A stretch of 32,046 nt of DNA from NCBI RefSeq assembly GCF_002933465.1, contig NZ_PSZE01000043.1, positions 1-32,046 of the forward strand. Reading direction: 5' to 3'. Within the stretch, counting starts at the first letter, position 1. The number at the start of each line of letters is the position of its first letter. The translations under genes and the position numbers were made by a program. The notes below the pieces were generated by a model. It was not told the origin of the DNA. It ran no database searches and saw only the letters and a program-made list of their open reading frames with translations. Shown one piece after another: positions 31,197-32,046 of this stretch. Source of the stretch: Nocardia nova (GTDB lineage: Bacteria; Actinomycetota; Actinomycetes; Mycobacteriales; Mycobacteriaceae).

Positions 31197-31997
31197 ATGC
31201 CGAGGCCGACGAAGACGCAGGTACTGACCTGGGAACAGGGAATGTTGGCGGTCGTCGCCGAAGACGCGGCAAAGCTCCGCGACGCGATCGATACACAGGC
31301 CGACACGATGAATCGAACCATCCATGGGCTGGAGTGGTCCGGTGCGGCCTTTCAGGCTGCAGGAGACCGGGCGGATCGCGAGAAGACCCAGCAACGCGCG
31401 GTGGCGACCGCGTACGACGATTTGTCGACCGCGTTGCACGGCGCGGAGAACGAGGCCGGATGGCTGATTGTCGAGATCAAGCGGACCGTGCACAACCTGC
31501 CCGCCGATTGGTCGGTCGCCGATGACTTCAATATCACCTACCACAAGGACGCCGACAAGAACGCGGTGGACAGCACCTACGCCACCCTGACCAGCCTCGC
31601 CGACCAACTGGGCCAGGCCATGGACAAATGGGCGCCGAAAATTGCGGAGGCGGTCAACGCCATCTCTGCGACGGCACCGGTTTCTGCCGAGAAATGCGTC
31701 GCCAACCCTGCCGATCAGTTCACTGCACAGCAGGCCCAAGAGGATATCAAGGCAGTACGCAACGGAACCGCCGATGCGTCAACGTTGGCGCGCCTGAAAT
31801 CGGCAACCGACTTGGACGCGGAGCAGAAGGACGCCCTGGCCAATGGTCGCAATGCCAACCTGCCGCAGTTCGAATATCTACAGGGCATGTCCCAGGCGAT
31901 GAACGGCATGAGCGCTGAGCCTCGATCCACCGACAGGGTCTGTGGGTTTGTCTGCGCGCCTGCGGCGTGCAGACAACCGTTCCCGGGCGTGGGGTAG
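31197..31997 (+). CDS. Type VII secretion substrate-like protein (WXG-type N-terminus), C-terminus truncated by rearrangement
   Basis: 266 residues as read, from ATG 31197, one base after the EspC-like gene's expected stop. The N-terminal about 110 residues are an alpha-helical WXG100/EspB-like domain (VLTWEQGMLAVVAEDAAKLRDAIDTQ ... LEWSGAAFQAAGDRADREKTQ), with W-S-G at the hairpin turn. Residues about 160-240 (AQEDIKAVRNGTADASTLARLKSATDLDAEQKDALANG ... YLQGMSQAMNGMS) resemble the helical repeat region of large Nocardia proteins of this type. After NGMS (about 31912) the sequence turns into a Cys/Pro/Arg-rich tail that does not fit and stops at 31997. Full-length relatives continue much further, so this is probably a truncated gene. 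Function unknown. Confidence 0.65.
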   Translation: MPRPTKTQVLTWEQGMLAVVAEDAAKLRDAIDTQADTMNRTIHGLEWSGAAFQAAGDRADREKTQQRAVATAYDDLSTALHGAENEAGWLIVEIKRTVHNLPADWSVADDFNITYHKDADKNAVDSTYATLTSLADQLGQAMDKWAPKIAEAVNAISATAPVSAEKCVANPADQFTAQQAQEDIKAVRNGTADASTLARLKSATDLDAEQKDALANGRNANLPQFEYLQGMSQAMNGMSAEPRSTDRVCGFVCAPAACRQPFPGVG

Positions 31998-32045
31998 CCG
32001 CTGGTCTGCCCAGCTTTTCCACTGTTGTTCCTGGTCGTAGGGGTG
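31878..32045 (-). other. Possible end of a gene entering from beyond the window
   Basis: A minus-strand frame is open from the window edge to TAG at 31878 (55 codons). Its upstream part (HPYDQEQQWKSWADQRLPHARERL, then SARRRRADKPTDPV) looks protein-like, whereas the part left of about 31920 overlaps the conserved region of the plus-strand gene and must be read-through. If real, the join at about 31912-31925 is where this gene was fused to the truncated secretion substrate. Only a small fragment is visible. Confidence 0.3.
31948..31976. terminator. Strong 13-base-pair hairpin
   Basis: TTGTCTGCGCGCC (31948-31960), loop TGC, GGCGTGCAGACAA (31964-31976): 13 pairs including one G-U when read on the plus strand. 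It falls in the tail of the truncated secretion gene, beyond the likely breakpoint. It could be a terminator or a mobile-element end; no T-run follows. Confidence 0.45.
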
Positions 32046-32046
32046 G

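Noticed and set aside
1..32046. tRNA, rRNA, CRISPR array or complete insertion sequence
   Set aside because: No cloverleaf, rRNA stretch, regularly spaced repeat array or transposase gene was recognised on either strand when reading through the window.

Overview
The window is high-G+C actinobacterial DNA, most likely from a Nocardia or close relative (Rhodococcus/Mycobacteriales). Evidence: a strong G/C third-codon bias; a FabH very close to the mycobacterial enzyme; an EspC-like/type VII secretion substrate pair; and a gene set that reproduces Mycobacterium tuberculosis Rv0428c-Rv0437c in order and relative orientation (GNAT, def, DUF3263, VirR/LytR_C protein, sodC, carboxylate-amine ligase, p97-like AAA ATPase, pssA, psd). 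The first 23 bases are Illumina Nextera transposase adapter, so the window starts at a contig end and the first gene is cut by assembly rather than by biology.

Layout. 24-7319, nearly all on the minus strand: a truncated ClpC2-like decoy/regulator gene behind two tandem palindromes; an ECF41-type sigma factor followed by an FAD oxidoreductase with a candidate ECF41 promoter in front of it; two small lipoproteins sharing a GLRRN motif; and a two-gene operon joining a CRP-like domain/histidine kinase to a receiver/thioredoxin-reductase-like flavoprotein that lacks the redox CxxC. 7567-10415: an SRPBCC protein, a SIMPL lipoprotein, FabH and a GlsB-type membrane protein. 10540-14452: psd-pssA-AAA ATPase operon (phosphatidylserine/phosphatidylethanolamine synthesis plus a CDC48-like ATPase with a degenerate first ATPase domain). 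14533-24264: an interruption relative to the M. tuberculosis order, with a polytopic membrane protein, a complete Mrp Na+/H+ antiporter operon (A/B fused, C, D, E, F, G), an AUR1-like PAP2 protein, a small membrane protein and a decayed alpha/beta hydrolase. 24468-29145: the second half of the conserved block. 29275-30720: a graveyard of restriction genes (a type I HsdR with its motor domain deleted, and DUF262 and HNH halves facing each other). 30883-32046: a frameshifted EspC-like gene, a truncated type VII secretion substrate and a possible foreign gene end at the edge.

How the genes work together: most of the window concerns the cell envelope and stress. Phospholipid head-group synthesis, fatty acid initiation, cation/proton antiport, surface superoxide dismutase, a VirR-like envelope regulator and peptide deformylase are housekeeping. 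The sigma factor/oxidoreductase pair and the kinase/flavoprotein pair are signalling modules in which a regulator is coupled directly to a flavoenzyme. The last 3 kb is an accessory region with visibly lower G+C and several broken genes. The most promising little-described system is the kinase-flavoprotein pair at 3884-7054.
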